NCBI GenBank assembly: GCA_937863215.1
Contig: CALMFQ010000019.1
Location: 1 to 8,437 of the forward strand
From: an uncultured Pseudomonadota bacterium
Lineage (GTDB): Bacteria; Pseudomonadota; Gammaproteobacteria; Burkholderiales; SCOH01
Length of the DNA stretch: 8,437 nt
Direction of reading: 5' to 3'
Below the pieces are notes generated by a model that did no database searches, was not told the origin of the DNA, and saw only the letters and a list, made by a program, of their open reading frames with translations. Shown in pieces: positions 6,647 to 8,437 of this stretch. Each line of letters opens with the position of its first letter. The first letter of the stretch is position 1. The position numbers and the translations under genes were made by a program.

Positions 6647-8437
6647 TCAGTTGGGAATCGACAGCGTCGAATTGCCGTACTGGATCAGGTCGCCCGCTGC
6701 CGGCGTAGCCGGAATCAGCGGCGCATTGCTCAGCGTGATCGCCGGCGCGGCGCCGGTGGTACCGCCACGGGCGGAGGTACGGATCACCTGGCTATCCGGC
6801 AGCGGCTTGTTGAGCACCAGCCGGTTGTACATCAGGTCCAGCGACTGCAGCAGATAATGGCGCAGCGGCACGTAGCGGGTATCGAAACCGCCGAGCGCAG
6901 CATCGCCCAGCGCACCTTCGAAATGCTGCGCATTCAGCACCTCGTAGTAACGCAGCTGGCTGCTCACCCCCTGTACCGCCAGGCTGCGCGCCACATAAGG
7001 CCGCGCACTGTGATTGACCGGGAACACCGAATCGGCGCGGCCATGGATGACGATCGCCGGGCGCCCCTGCAGAGCGGCGCTCAGGCCGACTTCGCCGATC
7101 CCGGCCTTGATCGCATCGGCAAGCTTCTGCTCGTCGTCCGGCAACGCCGCGCCGCTGACCGGGTCCTTGCCGATTGCCAGGCGGCGCAGGCAGTACGCGC
7201 TGTCGAAGGCATAATCGGCACGGCCGGTGGATGGCGAAATCGCCTTGGTCCAGCTCAGGCCCAGGTTGTACTGTTTGTTTGCATCCTTATCGACCGATAC
7301 CACTGCAGTACTGCCATTGGCGGCGGCGTTGTAAATCATGTCGATCAGGCCCAGCGGCGGTGCACCGTTGGTGTCGGCAAACAGGCTCAGCCGCTGCGAC
7401 AGGCCGGCCGACGCCTGCGGTGAGCCATTGGCATCGGTAGCACCGTAGCTCAGGTCGCACAGATTCTTCGCTACGTCGAACTTGCCGTAGGAATTGGCGT
7501 AGACGTTGGTGGCACCGGCGGTCTTGAGGATAAAGCTGGCTGCGTGCAGTACGTCGGAATCCGCCAGCCAGCCGTAATCGCGCAGTTTCTGCGTCGATTC
7601 GGCGATCTGGTTCGCCAGCGTATCGGCGCTCAACAACCCTTTTTGCCGCAGCGAAGTGCAGCGGTTGCTCGCCAGTGTCGCATCCAGCAATTTTGCACCG
7701 GGGGCGCTATTCGAGAGCAAGCCGGCGCACGGCTGATACAGGTTGGCATACGACAGATAATCCAGCGTCTGCTTGCCTTGCACCGTCACCGCTCGTCCGC
7801 CCTGTGCGAGCGCCACACTGTTGCTGCCGGCCAGCTGCGCCTGCGGTTGCAGCGCAACCACGCCGTCCAGCAGCTTCAGCTGATCCTGCTCTACCGCCTC
7901 CAGCGCCGCCGAGCCGCCTTCGCCGTCGCCGGCGACGATCACCAGCGTCTGCTCCGGCTTGATCGCGCGCAATTTGCGCGTGCCGATATCGGCAGTGGCG
8001 CCGTATTTCTCGTTCAGCAGATAGAAAGCGAGCCTGGTGACATCGAGCACACTACGCCCCCAGTTCTTTTCCGGATTCTGCTGCGAGTGGGCGAACTTGA
8101 TCCCGTAGCGGCCCGGGGTCTTGAGCGCGAAATTCGTGCGCGTGCTGGAATCGAGGCCGGTGCTCATTTGCGAGGATTTGGTCGCATCGCTGAGGGCAAT
8201 CAGGCCTTCCAGGCTCATCGATTCGGAAGAATCGACATATTCAACCCCCACGCCAGCCCCCTTGTCGGTTGCGGCAATCGCGCAACCGCGACGCAGGCCC
8301 CATTCGGCGGTTGGCATCGCGCCGTAGAAACCGCGCAATTCCGGAGCGGGAATCACCAGGATGCATGGATTGCTGGCATTGAAACTGTCGGGTATCTGCA
8401 CCAGCATCGAGACGTTTTCCCGGCCGCTGCCATCGTC
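6647..8437 (-). CDS. 3-hydroxybutyrate oligomer hydrolase family protein, C-terminal 596 residues (5' end off the right edge)
   Basis: Family members cut oligomers of D-3-hydroxybutyrate made from the storage polymer polyhydroxybutyrate. The reading frame is open to the right edge; its first visible residues, DDGSGRENVSMLVQIPDSFN, match the family about 110-140 residues from the usual start, so the signal peptide and first part are missing here. Other family stretches, counted from the edge, are WGLRRGCAIAATDKGAG (46-62), FAHSQQNPEKNWG (115-127), LYQPCAGL (233-240), VIHGRADSVFPVNHSARPYV (463-482) and LNAQHFEGAL (501-510, probable catalytic His505). The C-terminus ends with the Ala/Pro-rich TPAAGDLIQYGNSTL region seen in relatives. 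Two active-site segments differ from what I recall of the family: the nucleophile segment, recalled as SVSNGG, reads GDGEGG (170-175), and the segment at 30-36 reads PAPELRG rather than a Ser/Gly-rich loop. Six cysteines suit an exported or cell-associated protein. The family is secure; catalytic activity is not. Confidence 0.88.
   Translation of the reverse strand, partial: DDGSGRENVSMLVQIPDSFNASNPCILVIPAPELRGFYGAMPTAEWGLRRGCAIAATDKGAGVGVEYVDSSESMSLEGLIALSDATKSSQMSTGLDSSTRTNFALKTPGRYGIKFAHSQQNPEKNWGRSVLDVTRLAFYLLNEKYGATADIGTRKLRAIKPEQTLVIVAGDGEGGSAALEAVEQDQLKLLDGVVALQPQAQLAGSNSVALAQGGRAVTVQGKQTLDYLSYANLYQPCAGLLSNSAPGAKLLDATLASNRCTSLRQKGLLSADTLANQIAESTQKLRDYGWLADSDVLHAASFILKTAGATNVYANSYGKFDVAKNLCDLSYGATDANGSPQASAGLSQRLSLFADTNGAPPLGLIDMIYNAAANGSTAVVSVDKDANKQYNLGLSWTKAISPSTGRADYAFDSAYCLRRLAIGKDPVSGAALPDDEQKLADAIKAGIGEVGLSAALQGRPAIVIHGRADSVFPVNHSARPYVARSLAVQGVSSQLRYYEVLNAQHFEGALGDAALGGFDTRYVPLRHYLLQSLDLMYNRLVLNKPLPDSQVIRTSARGGTTGAAPAITLSNAPLIPATPAAGDLIQYGNSTLSIPN

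Noticed and set aside
6521..7423. 300-codon plus-strand frame running from the MOSC start region into the hydrolase gene.
   Set aside because: It crosses the terminator and lies antisense to conserved hydrolase motifs; its product resembles nothing and is rich in Arg, Gln and Ala.
1..8437. Neisserial DNA uptake sequences (core GCCGTCTGAA), insertion sequences, direct repeats or CRISPR units.
   Set aside because: Reading both strands by eye found no uptake-sequence core, no terminal inverted repeats with a transposase, and no regularly spaced repeats.

Overview
The window looks like chromosomal DNA from a high-GC betaproteobacterium. The support is family-level only: a 3-hydroxybutyrate oligomer hydrolase family protein, a bacterial alpha-2-macroglobulin, a YcbX-like MOSC protein and a PleD-like diguanylate cyclase, all tightly packed with short intergenic gaps. 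I would guess Neisseriales/Chromobacteriaceae or a near relative. No marker gene is present, so the genus cannot be fixed. I saw no tRNA, rRNA, CRISPR array, insertion sequence, phage gene or attachment site, and no obvious shift in base composition.

Left block (1-3940, all minus strand). This reads as one compact operon transcribed right to left. Its order is a TPR-containing GT41 (O-GlcNAc transferase/SPINDLY-like) glycosyltransferase, a small flavodoxin-family protein, a GIY-YIG nuclease-superfamily protein, and the N-terminal 395 residues of a secreted alpha-2-macroglobulin that runs off the left edge. Spacings are 6 nt, then a 14-nt overlap (or 4-nt gap), then a one-base TGATG overlap, so translational coupling is likely.

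Centre (3941-4113). This 173-nt divergent control region carries a candidate sigma70-type promoter in each direction and a strong AGGGGG ribosome-binding site for the glycosyltransferase. To its right, on the plus strand, is a stand-alone c-di-GMP synthase (4114-5724). Its domain order is helical N-terminus, degenerate receiver, intact receiver, then GGDEF with intact A- and I-sites.

Right block (5737-8437, minus strand). A MOSC-domain protein ends 12 nt from the cyclase in convergent orientation. Upstream of it is a strong rho-independent terminator (6597-6625), which closes a 3-hydroxybutyrate oligomer hydrolase family gene whose 5' end is off the right edge. That protein aligns with the family along its visible length, but the position where I expect the catalytic serine holds glycine. 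This is the most notable observation in the window.

Functionally the window is a mix: protein glycosylation, redox, envelope defence, c-di-GMP signalling, molybdenum-cofactor chemistry and polyhydroxybutyrate-related hydrolysis. Apart from the operon structure I see no evidence that these genes form one dedicated system.
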